NCBI RefSeq assembly: GCF_000169435.1 | Contig: NZ_AAYB01000001.1 | Location: forward strand, 310,001-374,000 | Direction of reading: 5' to 3' | Source: Roseobacter sp. CCS2 | Lineage (GTDB): Bacteria > Pseudomonadota > Alphaproteobacteria > Rhodobacterales > Rhodobacteraceae | DNA length: 64,000 nt | Shown: in pieces, positions 27,901 through 37,131 of the stretch | How the letters are laid out: every line of letters starts with the position of its first letter | How positions within the stretch are numbered: the stretch's first letter is position 1 | Translations under genes and position numbers: made by a program | Notes under the pieces: generated by a model | The model's input: only the letters and a program-made list of their open reading frames with translations | What the model was told of the DNA's origin: nothing | The model's database searches: none

Positions 27901-28677
27901 TTATGCAAGAACAGCCTGCGTCAGGGCGCTCTCTGGCTCTGCCAGCTCCTCAATCACATCAAAATGATGTTTGTTTGCGGCCACGATTTTTTCGCACTGC
28001 CACGCCATAGCCAGTGCCGCGGCCTGTTGCAGAAACACAGGCCGTTCTTGGGCGCCAACCCATACGGTCACAGGACATTTCGGTTGCGGCTGATGTACCG
28101 GGCTTTCCATTGCGGCCTGAGAGGCATCCAATTCCAGATCAGCGTTCATTGATGTCTGCATAAGCGGTGCCAGATCAGCGACAGGCGATATAGGCACGGT
28201 ACGTTCAAGCCGGTCTTGCCAGCGTGCGCCGGGCGTTGGAACGCTGGCCATCGCAACCAGCTGCCCGCCTGCCGAGTGCCCCACGAGCCGAACAGGGCCA
28301 GGCACGCGCAAAGCGACAAAACCAATCGCAGCCATTATTTGACGGCGAATGTCGGGGATGCGCACATCGGGACACAAATCATAGGACGGCATTGCCACAG
28401 TCCAGCCATGCGCCAACGGTCCTGTCGCCAGATGCGACCAAAAGGATTTATCAAAGCGCAGCCAGTACCCGCCATGGACAAAGATAACCAACCCTTTGGA
28501 TAGTCGTGGTGGATGGAACAGATCAATGCGGTGCCGCGGCCCTTCACCATATGCCAAATCCAGTTCACACATGGCCCGCGCGCGAAAGGTCGCAGCAGCC
28601 TGCGTCCATTTGTCAGGATATGTATCTGCCCCCGGAATATAGGCCGCATTTGCGTAAGCGTCGTCCAATTCCATCAT
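27901..28677 (-). CDS. Alpha/beta hydrolase resembling kynurenine formamidase
   Basis: 258 residues. The oxyanion motif HGGYW (68-72) and nucleophile elbow GHSAGG (S135) match arylformamidase-type alpha/beta hydrolases, and the C-terminal HHFDVIE supplies the histidine of the triad. N-formylkynurenine or related formamide/carbamate hydrolysis is plausible, but no kynurenine-pathway gene is next to it. Divergent from gabD with 63 bases between starts. Confidence 0.8.
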   Translation of the reverse strand: MMELDDAYANAAYIPGADTYPDKWTQAAATFRARAMCELDLAYGEGPRHRIDLFHPPRLSKGLVIFVHGGYWLRFDKSFWSHLATGPLAHGWTVAMPSYDLCPDVRIPDIRRQIMAAIGFVALRVPGPVRLVGHSAGGQLVAMASVPTPGARWQDRLERTVPISPVADLAPLMQTSMNADLELDASQAAMESPVHQPQPKCPVTVWVGAQERPVFLQQAAALAMAWQCEKIVAANKHHFDVIEELAEPESALTQAVLA

Positions 28678-28740
28678 GTCCCCCCTTTACGGCACCACCT
28701 TGCCTAGGTCAGATAGTGCCCAAACCCTAGGGAGGCCACT

Positions 28741-30219
28741 ATGCTTGACGAAACCACAAACCTCAAATCAATGCTGTCGCGTCCTGATCTGGTCTGCGAA
28801 GACACTTTGCTGGCGGGGGCCTGGGTACAGGCGGCCAGTGGCAAAACATTCGAGGTCACGAACCCTGCACGGGGCGATGTCATCGCAACCGTCCCGGATT
28901 TGTCCGTTGATGAAATTGCTCAGGCCATCGCCGCCGCCGATGACGCCCGCAAACCATGGGCCGCACAGACAGCGAAAGAGCGCGCAAATATATTGCGCAA
29001 ATGGTTCGATCTGATGATGGAACATCAGGAAGACCTTGCCATCATCATGACCGCCGAACAAGGCAAACCACTGGCAGAAGCGCGCGGCGAAATCGCCTAT
29101 GGCGCGTCATTCGTCGAATGGTTCGCCGAAGAGGCCAAGCGCGTCTATGGTGAAACCATTCCCGGTCATATGGCGGACAAGCGCATCACGGTTATCAAAC
29201 AGCCGATTGGCGTGGCCGTCGGCATCACACCATGGAATTTCCCCAATGCGATGATCGCGCGCAAGGTCGCCCCGGCCCTTGCCGCTGGCTGCGCTTTCGT
29301 CATCAAACCATCCGAACTGACGCCCCTGTCTGCTTTGGCGATGGCCAAGCTCGCCCAAGAGGCTGGTGTGCCGGATGGCCTGTTTTCGGTGATCACATCT
29401 TCGGATGCATCTGCCGTCGGCAAAGCATTCTGCGAAAACCCAGCGGTGCGCAAACTGACGTTTACAGGATCAACCCAAGTAGGACGCATCTTATTGGCGC
29501 AAGCCGCCGATCAGGTCATCAAATGCTCGATGGAATTAGGCGGCAATGCGCCCTTCATCGTCTTTGATGACGCCGATCTTGATGCCGCCGTCGAAGGTGC
29601 TATCGCGTGCAAATTCCGCAATAACGGGCAAACCTGCGTTTGCGCGAACCGCATCTATGTGCAGGCCGGCATCTATGACGCATTCGCCGCCAAGTTCAAA
29701 ACGGCGGTCGAGGAATTGAAAGTTGGCGATGGCCTGAAAGATGGCACCACATTGGGCCCACTGATCGAGCCCAAGGCCGTGACCAAGGTGCAAAAGCACC
29801 TTGATGATGCGCTGTCCAAAGGTGGGGAAATCCTGACGGGTGGCAAGCCGCATGATCTTGGCGGAGGGTTTTTTGAGCCCACGATCGTTGCCAATGCTAC
29901 AAAAGATATGCTTGTCAGCACCGATGAAACCTTCGGCCCCTTCGCCCCGCTTTTCAAGTTTGAGGATGAGGACGATGTAATCACTCAGGCGAATGACACG
30001 ATCTTTGGATTGGCCTGCTATTTCTATGCCAACGATCTGAGCCGCGTGACAAAAGTGGCCGAAGCACTGGAATATGGAATCGTAGGTGTGAATACCGGAA
30101 TCATCTCAACCGAAGTTGCGCCTTTTGGCGGGGTCAAACAATCCGGACTTGGTCGAGAGGGGTCAAGCCACGGCATCGAAGACTATCTTGAGATAAAATA
30201 TATTTGCACGTCCGTATAG
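28741..30219 (+). CDS. gabD: NAD(P)-dependent succinate-semialdehyde dehydrogenase
   Basis: 492 residues, usual length. Aldehyde-dehydrogenase hallmarks: PWNFPNAM (164-171), FTGSTQVGR (241-249), ELGGN with E265, and GQTCVC with catalytic C299 (a neighbouring C301 is typical of bacterial SSADH and can give redox control). SRxGSHGIEDYLEIKY-like end (here GREGSSHGIEDYLEIKY) marks the GabD subfamily. It oxidises succinate semialdehyde from GABA or related compounds to succinate. A GGGAGG ribosome-binding site precedes the ATG. No gabT lies nearby. Confidence 0.9.
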   Translation: MLDETTNLKSMLSRPDLVCEDTLLAGAWVQAASGKTFEVTNPARGDVIATVPDLSVDEIAQAIAAADDARKPWAAQTAKERANILRKWFDLMMEHQEDLAIIMTAEQGKPLAEARGEIAYGASFVEWFAEEAKRVYGETIPGHMADKRITVIKQPIGVAVGITPWNFPNAMIARKVAPALAAGCAFVIKPSELTPLSALAMAKLAQEAGVPDGLFSVITSSDASAVGKAFCENPAVRKLTFTGSTQVGRILLAQAADQVIKCSMELGGNAPFIVFDDADLDAAVEGAIACKFRNNGQTCVCANRIYVQAGIYDAFAAKFKTAVEELKVGDGLKDGTTLGPLIEPKAVTKVQKHLDDALSKGGEILTGGKPHDLGGGFFEPTIVANATKDMLVSTDETFGPFAPLFKFEDEDDVITQANDTIFGLACYFYANDLSRVTKVAEALEYGIVGVNTGIISTEVAPFGGVKQSGLGREGSSHGIEDYLEIKYICTSV

Positions 30220-30473
30220 CGACAAATCTTTTTCCAAAGCCTGGAGTTTCGGCATCATTCTGTAACGACGCGTCAAAAAGCCAACCTCACAAGGCGTATT
30301 GGGTGGTTGGCGCACGCCGAAATGAGGCTGCTTTATTGCAGGCCATTGCACTGAACAAGGCATGGTAGTGTGATACTTTTACCCTTTCATGCCGAAGGTA
30401 TTTGAATGCAGTTGACCATCACTGAATGACAAGAATATCGAGTGCCTATTGTAACAAGACTGAGGTACTACAA

Positions 30474-30980
30474 ATGAAAAATATTGTTCTAGTTTCCGCA
30501 CTTGCGGTTTGTGTATCCGTTACTTCTGCTGCTGCCGAAGGGCTTTATGCTGGTGCTGCTTTGACAGCTTTGCAGGCAGACAACGATGGTTTTGAAATCG
30601 AAACAACGAACCTGACTGCAATCGTAGGTTACGAGGTCAGCCAGACTTTCGCAGTGGAAGGCGAGTTCAGCTTTCCTATTGAAGAAGATGAAATCTCGGG
30701 CGTTGATGTTAAGCTCAACACAGCTGCACTCTTTGCCAAAGCATCGTTCCCAATTTCTCCCGATTTTTCGGCGTATGGGCGTATTGGCTTTATGAATTTG
30801 GAAGTTGAAGCAAGCAGTGGCGGCGAATCAGCTGATGAGGACGAGACAGGCCTTGCTTTGGGTGCGGGGGCTGAGTACGCGATGTCTTCAACCGTTGCCA
30901 TCCGTGCAGACGCCACGTTTGCAGATATTGATGACGTTGATGTGACAGCGGTGTCAATCGGCGCGGTATTTAGCTTCTAA
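30474..30980 (+). CDS. Outer-membrane beta-barrel protein
   Basis: 168 residues from ATG 30474, with GAGG eight bases upstream. A cleavable signal (MKNIVLVSALAVCVSVTSAA, then AAEG) precedes a series of short amphipathic strands (GLYAGAALTAL, TAIVGYEVSQTFAVEGEF, FSAYGRIGFMNLEVEA). The protein ends in phenylalanine (GAVFSF), the usual C-terminal signal for the BAM complex. Size and pattern fit an eight-stranded OmpA/OmpX-like barrel. Function is unknown. The 254 bases upstream contain no gene, only an imperfect inverted repeat (GCCAACC 30280-30286, GGTTGGC 30305-30311). Confidence 0.82.
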   Translation: MKNIVLVSALAVCVSVTSAAAEGLYAGAALTALQADNDGFEIETTNLTAIVGYEVSQTFAVEGEFSFPIEEDEISGVDVKLNTAALFAKASFPISPDFSAYGRIGFMNLEVEASSGGESADEDETGLALGAGAEYAMSSTVAIRADATFADIDDVDVTAVSIGAVFSF

Positions 30981-31007
30981 GCAAGCGTGATCTACACAAA
31001 ATTACCT

Positions 31008-31025
31008 AGGCCCTGATCAGGGCCT
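31008..31025. terminator. Palindromic hairpin after the outer-membrane protein gene
   Basis: AGGCCCT-GATC-AGGGCCT is a perfect 18-base palindrome 28 bases after the stop codon. There is no adjacent T run, so termination is likely but not certain. The remaining 200 bases to the sigma gene show nothing I can identify. Confidence 0.5.
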
Positions 31026-31221
31026 GGGCGTCCGAGCGTTTTCAATTCGCTATCACTTGGCCATGAACGCTCATGTCTGGTTTACCCCATGAAAATTTAA
31101 GACTTAGCGATACAGCCAACCTTGGGTATATTTGATCGCAGACAGGCCCATAGTGGCAGTACAAAGCCATATTCTGCTTTAAACTAATGCTTCCAAGAAA
31201 ATTTCAAAATCATTCCAAGGA

Positions 31222-31794
31222 TTGACCATTGGGCTGCGTCAAACCACCGTGATGCGCATGATGACAAGCGACGAAGATTTAGCCACAGCAGCGGCCGCCG
31301 GTGACGGTGCCGCTTTTGCAAGCTTGCTTGATCGCCACTATGACAGGCTCTTTGCGTTCTGCTTTCGCATCACCGGATCGCGCAGCGAAGCCGAGGACCT
31401 TACACAGGACATTTGCGCGGCTTTGCCTGCGAAACTTGCCAGCTATCAACGCCGCGCCAAGGTCACCACTTGGCTTTACCGGGTTGCCGTTAACGCGGCC
31501 CACGATCGCCGCCGCAAGCGCGCGACTTATGCCAAGGCCACCGCAGGATGGGGCGATTGGGAAGTGAACCGCACCGCCGCCCATGCAGACACCAGCCAGA
31601 AACTGGATTGGCTAACGGCGGCAATGAGACAGTTATCAACCGACCTGCGCAATACGCTCGCCCTCGTGCTGGATGACATGACACATGCCCAAGCCGCCGA
31701 AGTGATGGGCGTTTCTGAGGGGACCATCAGTTGGCGTATCTCAGAGGCGAAAAAGGCGCTCCGCGCACTCAAGGAACAAGAGGACATGGTATGA
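31222..31794 (+). CDS. ECF-type RNA polymerase sigma factor
   Basis: 190 residues if it starts at TTG 31222; ATG codons at 31252, 31258 and 31261 are alternatives, and none has a well-spaced Shine-Dalgarno sequence. Region sigma2 is seen (DRLFAFCFRITGSRSEAEDL, then VTTWLYRVAVNAAHDRRRK), and region sigma4 with its helix-turn-helix (THAQAAEVMGVSEGTISWRI). No separate anti-sigma gene follows; instead the stop overlaps the start of a membrane VWA protein (ATGA at 31791). That partner may act as the regulator. Confidence 0.88.
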   Translation: MTIGLRQTTVMRMMTSDEDLATAAAAGDGAAFASLLDRHYDRLFAFCFRITGSRSEAEDLTQDICAALPAKLASYQRRAKVTTWLYRVAVNAAHDRRRKRATYAKATAGWGDWEVNRTAAHADTSQKLDWLTAAMRQLSTDLRNTLALVLDDMTHAQAAEVMGVSEGTISWRISEAKKALRALKEQEDMV

Positions 31795-33890
31795 CCGATG
31801 ACCTGAATGACCTCAAAGCGATGATGGACAAGGCAACGCCACAGCCCGATGCGGCGCGGCGGGCCGAAAACATCGCGTTGGCACAGAAAAGTTTCGCGGA
31901 CCTCCAAGGATCGCGCGATGCTGCGCGTCCCACTGCTGTAACCGGGCCAAAGGGCCTTTGGACAGGAGTGAAGACGATGCTGAACACAATCACGACAAAA
32001 GGTGGGCTGACCACAACAACGGCGCTGGTCGCCTGCGGTTTTCTGTTTTTGACACCACAGGGCCAGGATATTTTGCGCCCCCCATCCGCGCCGCAGATCA
32101 CAATGACTGAGTTTGATAATGCGATTCCACAGCCACAGATCGAAACCGGCCCTTTGACGGATGATTTTTCAGAAGACGCGATTATCCAAGATGCGCCAGC
32201 TGACGCAGGCGCCGAACTGATACTAGGTCCAATGGAAGCGCCCGAACAGGAACTCTCTTTTGCGGATCGTTCGCGCCCGGCGGTGCCCAAGGAACTTCCG
32301 CAAGTGACAAACGAAGCGCTGATGCCGCAAATGGAGGACGCCGATATAGACGAGGCCATGCGACAACAGCAGACGCGCGCTGTTCAGGGCCGTCAATCGT
32401 TGAACGCAGCCCCCGCCGCGCCATCCGAGATCACGGCAGCGCCGCGTATCGTTGTGCCAGCGCCAAGCGTTGACGATGTCACAATCATGCCGGCCCCAAA
32501 CACTGAGACCTTTGCCAACGATGACCCCAATCCGCTCAAGATCACAGCAGAGGAACCTGTTTCGACTTTTTCAATCGACGTCGATACCCCCGCCTACGCT
32601 GTTGTTCGGTCATCGCTATCGCGTGGCCAGTTGCCACCCGCGCAGGCCGTGCGGATTGAAGAGTTGGTGAATTACTTCCCCTATGATTATCCAACGCCGG
32701 ATGCAGGCGAGGCCCCGTTTCGGCCGACCGTCACCACATTCCAGACCCCATGGAACGCGGACACACAGCTGGTACACATCGCCCTGCAAGGCCAGATGCC
32801 CGAAGTTGCAGCGCGCCCGCCGCTCAATCTGGTGTTCTTGATCGACACGTCTGGGTCTATGGACGACCCAACCAAGCTTCCCCTGCTCAAGCAGTCGTTC
32901 CGGCTGATGCTGGACCAACTGCGCCCCGAAGATCAGGTGGCGATTGTCGAATACGCAGGCAGCGCAGGGCAGGTTTTAGTACCTACATCGGCGTCCGAAC
33001 GCACCACAATTCTGCAAGCAATCCAATCGCTGGGTGCGGGTGGATCAACCAACGGACAAGGTGGATTGGAGCAAGCCTATAGCGTTGCCGAGGCGATGCG
33101 CGAGGATGGTGAGGTGAACAGGGTCATTCTGGCCACCGACGGCGACTTCAATGTCGGGCTCAGCAACCCCGATGCGCTCAAGGATTTCATCGCGGACAAG
33201 CGCGAGACAGGAACCTACCTAAGCGTGCTTGGCTTTGGTCGCGGCAATCTGGATGATGCCACGATGCAGGCGCTTGCACAGAACGGTAATGGGACGGCGG
33301 CCTATATCGACACGTTATCAGAAGCGCAGAAGGTGCTGGTTGATCAGCTATCCGGCGCGCTTTTCCCGATTGCCGGGGATGTGAAGGTGCAGGTTGAATT
33401 CAACCCCGCGCAAGTCGCTGAATACCGGCTGATCGGGTATGAGACCCGCGCGTTGAACCGTGAGGATTTCAACAATGACACAGTTGATGCAGGCGAGCTG
33501 GGTGCAGGCCATGCAGTCACGGCGATTTACGAAGTGACGCCGGTTGGCAGCCCTGCACAATTGAGCGATCCGCTTCGCTATGGCGCCAATACGGTTGCGG
33601 AAACATCAGACGAGTTGGGTTTTCTGAAACTGCGCTACAAAGAACCCGGTGAAGCCGTCAGCCAACTGATCGAAACGCCAATCACTGGCAGCAGCGTGCC
33701 CGGAACCGAGGCCAATTTTGCCGCTGCGATTGCCGGGTTCGGACAGCTGTTACGGGATGACAGGTTTCTAGGTAATTGGGGCTATGATGACGCGATTGCG
33801 CTGGCCAATGCGAACCGGGGTGAGGATAGCTTTGGCTACCGCACCGAAGCGGTGCAGTTGATGCGGTTGGCGCAAAGCCTTTCGCGATAG
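31791..33890 (+). CDS. Membrane-anchored von Willebrand factor A protein (YfbK-like)
   Basis: 699 residues from ATG 31791, which overlaps the sigma-factor stop. A cytosolic segment of about 70 residues (MTDDLNDLKAMMDKATPQPD...) precedes one transmembrane helix (about 72-88) and a long Pro/Ala-rich linker. A YfbK-type N-domain (DVDTPAYAVVRSSLSRGQLP) and a VWA domain follow, the latter with MIDAS DTSGSMDD near residue 352 and TDGDFNVG; a DUF3520-like tail ends the protein. The coupling to a sigma factor and the short N-terminal cytosolic helix suggest an anti-sigma role, which is inference. Confidence 0.86.
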   Translation: MTDDLNDLKAMMDKATPQPDAARRAENIALAQKSFADLQGSRDAARPTAVTGPKGLWTGVKTMLNTITTKGGLTTTTALVACGFLFLTPQGQDILRPPSAPQITMTEFDNAIPQPQIETGPLTDDFSEDAIIQDAPADAGAELILGPMEAPEQELSFADRSRPAVPKELPQVTNEALMPQMEDADIDEAMRQQQTRAVQGRQSLNAAPAAPSEITAAPRIVVPAPSVDDVTIMPAPNTETFANDDPNPLKITAEEPVSTFSIDVDTPAYAVVRSSLSRGQLPPAQAVRIEELVNYFPYDYPTPDAGEAPFRPTVTTFQTPWNADTQLVHIALQGQMPEVAARPPLNLVFLIDTSGSMDDPTKLPLLKQSFRLMLDQLRPEDQVAIVEYAGSAGQVLVPTSASERTTILQAIQSLGAGGSTNGQGGLEQAYSVAEAMREDGEVNRVILATDGDFNVGLSNPDALKDFIADKRETGTYLSVLGFGRGNLDDATMQALAQNGNGTAAYIDTLSEAQKVLVDQLSGALFPIAGDVKVQVEFNPAQVAEYRLIGYETRALNREDFNNDTVDAGELGAGHAVTAIYEVTPVGSPAQLSDPLRYGANTVAETSDELGFLKLRYKEPGEAVSQLIETPITGSSVPGTEANFAAAIAGFGQLLRDDRFLGNWGYDDAIALANANRGEDSFGYRTEAVQLMRLAQSLSR

Positions 33891-33899
33891 ATGTAAGAC

Positions 33900-33925
33900 G
33901 TAAGGTGGATCATGATCCACCTTAC
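33900..33925. repeat. 26-bp perfect palindrome, copy 2
   Basis: Two 13-base arms beginning GTAAGGTGGATCA form a perfect palindrome between convergent genes (VWA gene and serine hydrolase). It shares 24 of 26 positions with the element at 19277-19302, and both are followed by CCCC. Two unlinked copies in the same kind of place indicate a dispersed repeat. Confidence 0.8.
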
Positions 33926-33929
33926 CCCA

Positions 33930-34931
33930 TCAACTGATTTGCGATTTCGCGAGCGGCAGGATTTGCCGCTCGATCAGTCTTTGCAGATCACCAAAATACC
34001 CACCACTGCGCGCCGGTCGCAGAGGGTCTGATGTGATCGCCAAGGTCAGTTCAATATCCGGCGCTACGCAAATGATCTGTCCACCATAACCCCGTGCCAA
34101 AGCGTATCGGACACCGGCCCCTTCGCCCAGAAACCAGCCATAGCCGTAATCAAGGCCAGAAAAGAAAGACTGCGTGCGCCGCTCAAGTGATCGCGTGACC
34201 CAATCAGAACTCAGCACGCGCACGCCAGCGAACTGCCCACCCAGACGGTACATTTCGCCAAACCCTACCATGGCATCAAGCGAAAGTGCCATTTCATTGC
34301 CGCCCAGGTAACGGCCCTGCGGATCGCGCGTCCATGCGGGGATATCAATGCCCAGTGGTGCGCCCAGCCTTTCGCGGGCAAGAGACAAAAGTGATTGTCC
34401 CGAAACCTCACTCAGCACGGCCCCCAAAACGTGAAATGACCCGGTCGAATATAGCATCCGCGCGCCCGGTTCGGCCACAAAGGGGCGCCCGAGTGCATTT
34501 GCAACCCAATTGCTGCTGCTCACCCACTCGCCATAATTCGCACCGGACGTCCGCTCTAACCCGGCTTGCATCGTCACCAGATTTTCAACCGTGATGTCGA
34601 ACACACGCGGATCGGCATTGGCGGGGATCAAACGGGGGGCCACATCGCCCAAGGTGTCCGTCACAGAACCAAGTTCACCACGATCCAACGCTGCACCTGT
34701 CAAGGCCGCGACAATGGTCTTTGAAACTGACTTGATGGGTACTGCACCGCCTAAACCTGGTCCACGAAACCGTTCTGTCAGAACCACCAACCCCGATTGC
34801 CGCACCATCAACGCATGGCATTGATCAAAGCCCTGTGCGGTTTCGGATACACCCGCCCACGCATCTGTCTGTGCAAACATAGGTGACGCCAGCGATGCCG
34901 CCCCCGCCATAAGAAACCCGCGCCGTTTCAT
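33930..34931 (-). CDS. Serine hydrolase of the beta-lactamase/penicillin-binding (class C-like) family, exported
   Basis: 333 residues. The N-terminus MKRRGFLMAGAASLASP has the pattern of a Tat signal, although the twin arginine is followed by GF. The catalytic SxxK is S68-V-S-K71, the second motif is YSTGS in place of YxN, and RGYGGQ may be the HxG/KTG equivalent. Such proteins are esterases, D-amino-acid peptidases or beta-lactamase-like; the substrate is unknown. It is a single-gene unit, convergent with the VWA gene. Confidence 0.82.
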   Translation of the reverse strand: MKRRGFLMAGAASLASPMFAQTDAWAGVSETAQGFDQCHALMVRQSGLVVLTERFRGPGLGGAVPIKSVSKTIVAALTGAALDRGELGSVTDTLGDVAPRLIPANADPRVFDITVENLVTMQAGLERTSGANYGEWVSSSNWVANALGRPFVAEPGARMLYSTGSFHVLGAVLSEVSGQSLLSLARERLGAPLGIDIPAWTRDPQGRYLGGNEMALSLDAMVGFGEMYRLGGQFAGVRVLSSDWVTRSLERRTQSFFSGLDYGYGWFLGEGAGVRYALARGYGGQIICVAPDIELTLAITSDPLRPARSGGYFGDLQRLIERQILPLAKSQIS

Positions 34932-35010
34932 CTTCGTATCCTATCCACAAGACTATCCGTGCGTGAAGATAGGCTGCTGAACAGTTTCCGCCATTAACAA
35001 TAGCGTGCGA

Positions 35011-35694
35011 TCAGTGCCGGTAGGCAGCAGTCTCGTAAAACTCGCGCAAAGTCTGGCCTTTCACGGGGCGATACCGGTCAAGTTCCTCAAGCTGGGAAAT
35101 ACGGTCCAGCCGGAACATCCGGAACCCTTCGCGCAATTCGCACCAACATACTGCGGTCCAGACCTTACCCCAGAACCAGACACCCAAGGGGCGCACCACG
35201 CGCGAGGTCGTGTTCCCAGCCTCATCGGCATAGTCCATTTGCAGCCGGATATGCGCTTCTGACGCGGCTTCGAACCTGTCCAGATAATCGCGCCAATGCC
35301 CCTGTTGCTCGGCCCCTTCCATTACATGCACATTAACCTGGCCAACCTGTCTGCGCGCGTCATCGGGCAGTACAGCGTCGATTTTGACCAAGGCTTCCTG
35401 CGCCGCAGCGGCCATCTTTGTGCCGCCCCACGTCTGCAAAATCCGCGCGCCTGATACCAAGGCCACAATTTCATCATGAGTGAACATCAGAGGCGGCAGA
35501 TCATAGCCATCGCGCATTAGATACCCAACGCCTGCCTCGCCCTCTATCGGCACACCAGAGCCGATCAGATGGGCCACATCGCGGTAAATTGTCCGCGGCG
35601 TGACCTCCAGTTTTTCGGCCAGTTGCGCCGCCGTGGTCAGCCGACCGCCCCGCAGATACTGCAGTATCTGAAAAAGGCGGTCGGCGCGGCGCAT
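35011..35694 (-). CDS. YafY-type WYL-domain transcriptional regulator
   Basis: 227 residues. An N-terminal winged helix (RADRLFQILQYLRGGRLTTA, AAQLAEKLEVTPRTIYRDV) is followed by a WYL domain (RPLGVWFWGKVWTAVCWCEL). WYL regulators bind nucleic acid or small ligands and often act as repressors. Its ATG immediately follows the stop of the upstream VOC gene, so the two are coupled and the VOC protein may be linked to the signal it senses. Confidence 0.9.
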   Translation of the reverse strand: MRRADRLFQILQYLRGGRLTTAAQLAEKLEVTPRTIYRDVAHLIGSGVPIEGEAGVGYLMRDGYDLPPLMFTHDEIVALVSGARILQTWGGTKMAAAAQEALVKIDAVLPDDARRQVGQVNVHVMEGAEQQGHWRDYLDRFEAASEAHIRLQMDYADEAGNTTSRVVRPLGVWFWGKVWTAVCWCELREGFRMFRLDRISQLEELDRYRPVKGQTLREFYETAAYRH

Positions 35695-36060
35695 TTAAGC
35701 AGCCGCCTCGAACAGGCCGATGGAATTGCCGTCAAGGTCTTTGGCATAGGCAAAACGACCTGCCGGAATTGCGATGGCCGGGCTGATGACCTGACCGCCC
35801 GCTTTCCAGCAGCGATCAATCCCCGCTTCCAATGTATCTTCGATGGCAAGGTGAATGGTATTGCCCCCATCCGCCGCAGGCTTGCCCGGATAAAGATGTG
35901 CGCCTGCGCTATTCTCTGATCCACCCAGAACAGCCATTGGGTTCGGCCCGGAATTGTCGATTTTCATGTCATAGCCAAACACCGTATTATAAAATGCTAC
36001 GGACCTATCCATGTCGGTCACCGGAATTTCACCCCAGGCCATTATTGTACGATCGCTCAT
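35695..36060 (-). CDS. VOC (glyoxalase/bleomycin-resistance) family protein
   Basis: 121 residues with two beta-alpha-beta-beta-beta modules: DMDRSVAFYNTVFGYDM in the first and FAYAKDLDGNSIGLFE in the second. H99-type metal ligands are not all obvious, so catalytic activity is uncertain. First gene of a two-gene unit with the WYL regulator, with no bases between stop and start. Confidence 0.85.
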   Translation of the reverse strand: MSDRTIMAWGEIPVTDMDRSVAFYNTVFGYDMKIDNSGPNPMAVLGGSENSAGAHLYPGKPAADGGNTIHLAIEDTLEAGIDRCWKAGGQVISPAIAIPAGRFAYAKDLDGNSIGLFEAAA

Positions 36061-36149
36061 GTCTCATCTCCTTGTTTTGAGGTTGATGGACATCTTTAAG
36101 CATACCCCTGCTGACAGCATTATGTCAGCATGGTTTCAGCAGGCGTCAG

Positions 36150-36905
36150 TTAACTGTCAGCAATCCAGCCCAAACCATCGGCCGTCGTCGTGCGTGGCTT
36201 ATACTCCCCAGCGACCCAGCCCCGATAACCCTGCGCATCCAGCATCGCAAAGAACGTCGGATAGTCTATTTCACCCTGATCAGGTTCGCCTCTGTCAGAC
36301 ACCTGCGCGACTTGCACGTGCGCTGTAATATCGCGCATAGCATCCCACGTGCCCAAGACATCACCAGTAATTTTCGCGGCATGGAACGTGTCAAACTGTA
36401 GCTGCAGGTTTGCGGCGTCGATTGCTGTGATAACCTCTCGTCCAAGATTAAAATCGTTCAGGAAATACCCCGGCATTGTTTCACCATTGATAGGCTCAAT
36501 TGTCAGGCTTTGTTCCGGTGCTTCTGCCGCTGCCCAGCGCAGATTATTGATAAATGTGGCTTTGGCCGCATCGCCCGCGGCCACGCCAGACATGATATGC
36601 AGATGTGTCGCACCAAGTGTTTGCGCGTAACGCAAAGCCCGTCCAAAATCTTTCTTGAACCGTTCTTCCAATCCGGGGATGGCCGCAAATCCCTGCGGTC
36701 CGCCGGTATAGTTTGGCGGCGGGCAGTTGATCAGTGCCATTTGCAATTCATGCTTGCCCAATTCGTTGACGATATCCTGCGCATTAATGTCATACGGGAA
36801 AAGAACTTCTACTGCGTCAAAGCCCGCCTCTTTCGCTGCTTCAAACCGTTCCAGAAACGGAAGTTCCGTGAAGAGCCAAGTCAGGTTGGCGCAGAAATTC
36901 GGCAT
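36150..36905 (-). CDS. hyi: Hydroxypyruvate isomerase family protein
   Basis: 251 residues from ATG 36905-36903, which has AAGGA seven bases upstream. It is a TIM-barrel xylose-isomerase-like protein; Hyi interconverts hydroxypyruvate and tartronate semialdehyde in glyoxylate metabolism. Seen are the opening CANLTWLFTELPFLERF, the metal-ligand glutamate in IEPIN, and FDTFHAA and GEYKP toward the C-terminus. Glycolate oxidation genes (glcDEF) lie 10 kb away, which fits glyoxylate use, but gcl and glxR are absent here. The 226 bases upstream show no further gene. Confidence 0.85.
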   Translation of the reverse strand: MPNFCANLTWLFTELPFLERFEAAKEAGFDAVEVLFPYDINAQDIVNELGKHELQMALINCPPPNYTGGPQGFAAIPGLEERFKKDFGRALRYAQTLGATHLHIMSGVAAGDAAKATFINNLRWAAAEAPEQSLTIEPINGETMPGYFLNDFNLGREVITAIDAANLQLQFDTFHAAKITGDVLGTWDAMRDITAHVQVAQVSDRGEPDQGEIDYPTFFAMLDAQGYRGWVAGEYKPRTTTADGLGWIADS

Positions 36906-37131
36906 TGGATGTCCTTCAGGCTGTTCACGGGTTTGAGCCGCACAAGACTGAAATTCATCTGTTTTTGCAAGTTGTACGCGAAACATCTAACGCGTCAGAA
37001 TAGCAACATGATGGAAAGACTAAGTTCAGACGTCTCATAATCACGCTATTGATGCCGCTTTATGATCGGCCGCGGTGGCGCAATCACAAGATGGCGTATG
37101 ACAATTGACTGGTATCCACTTTAGCGCCCGT

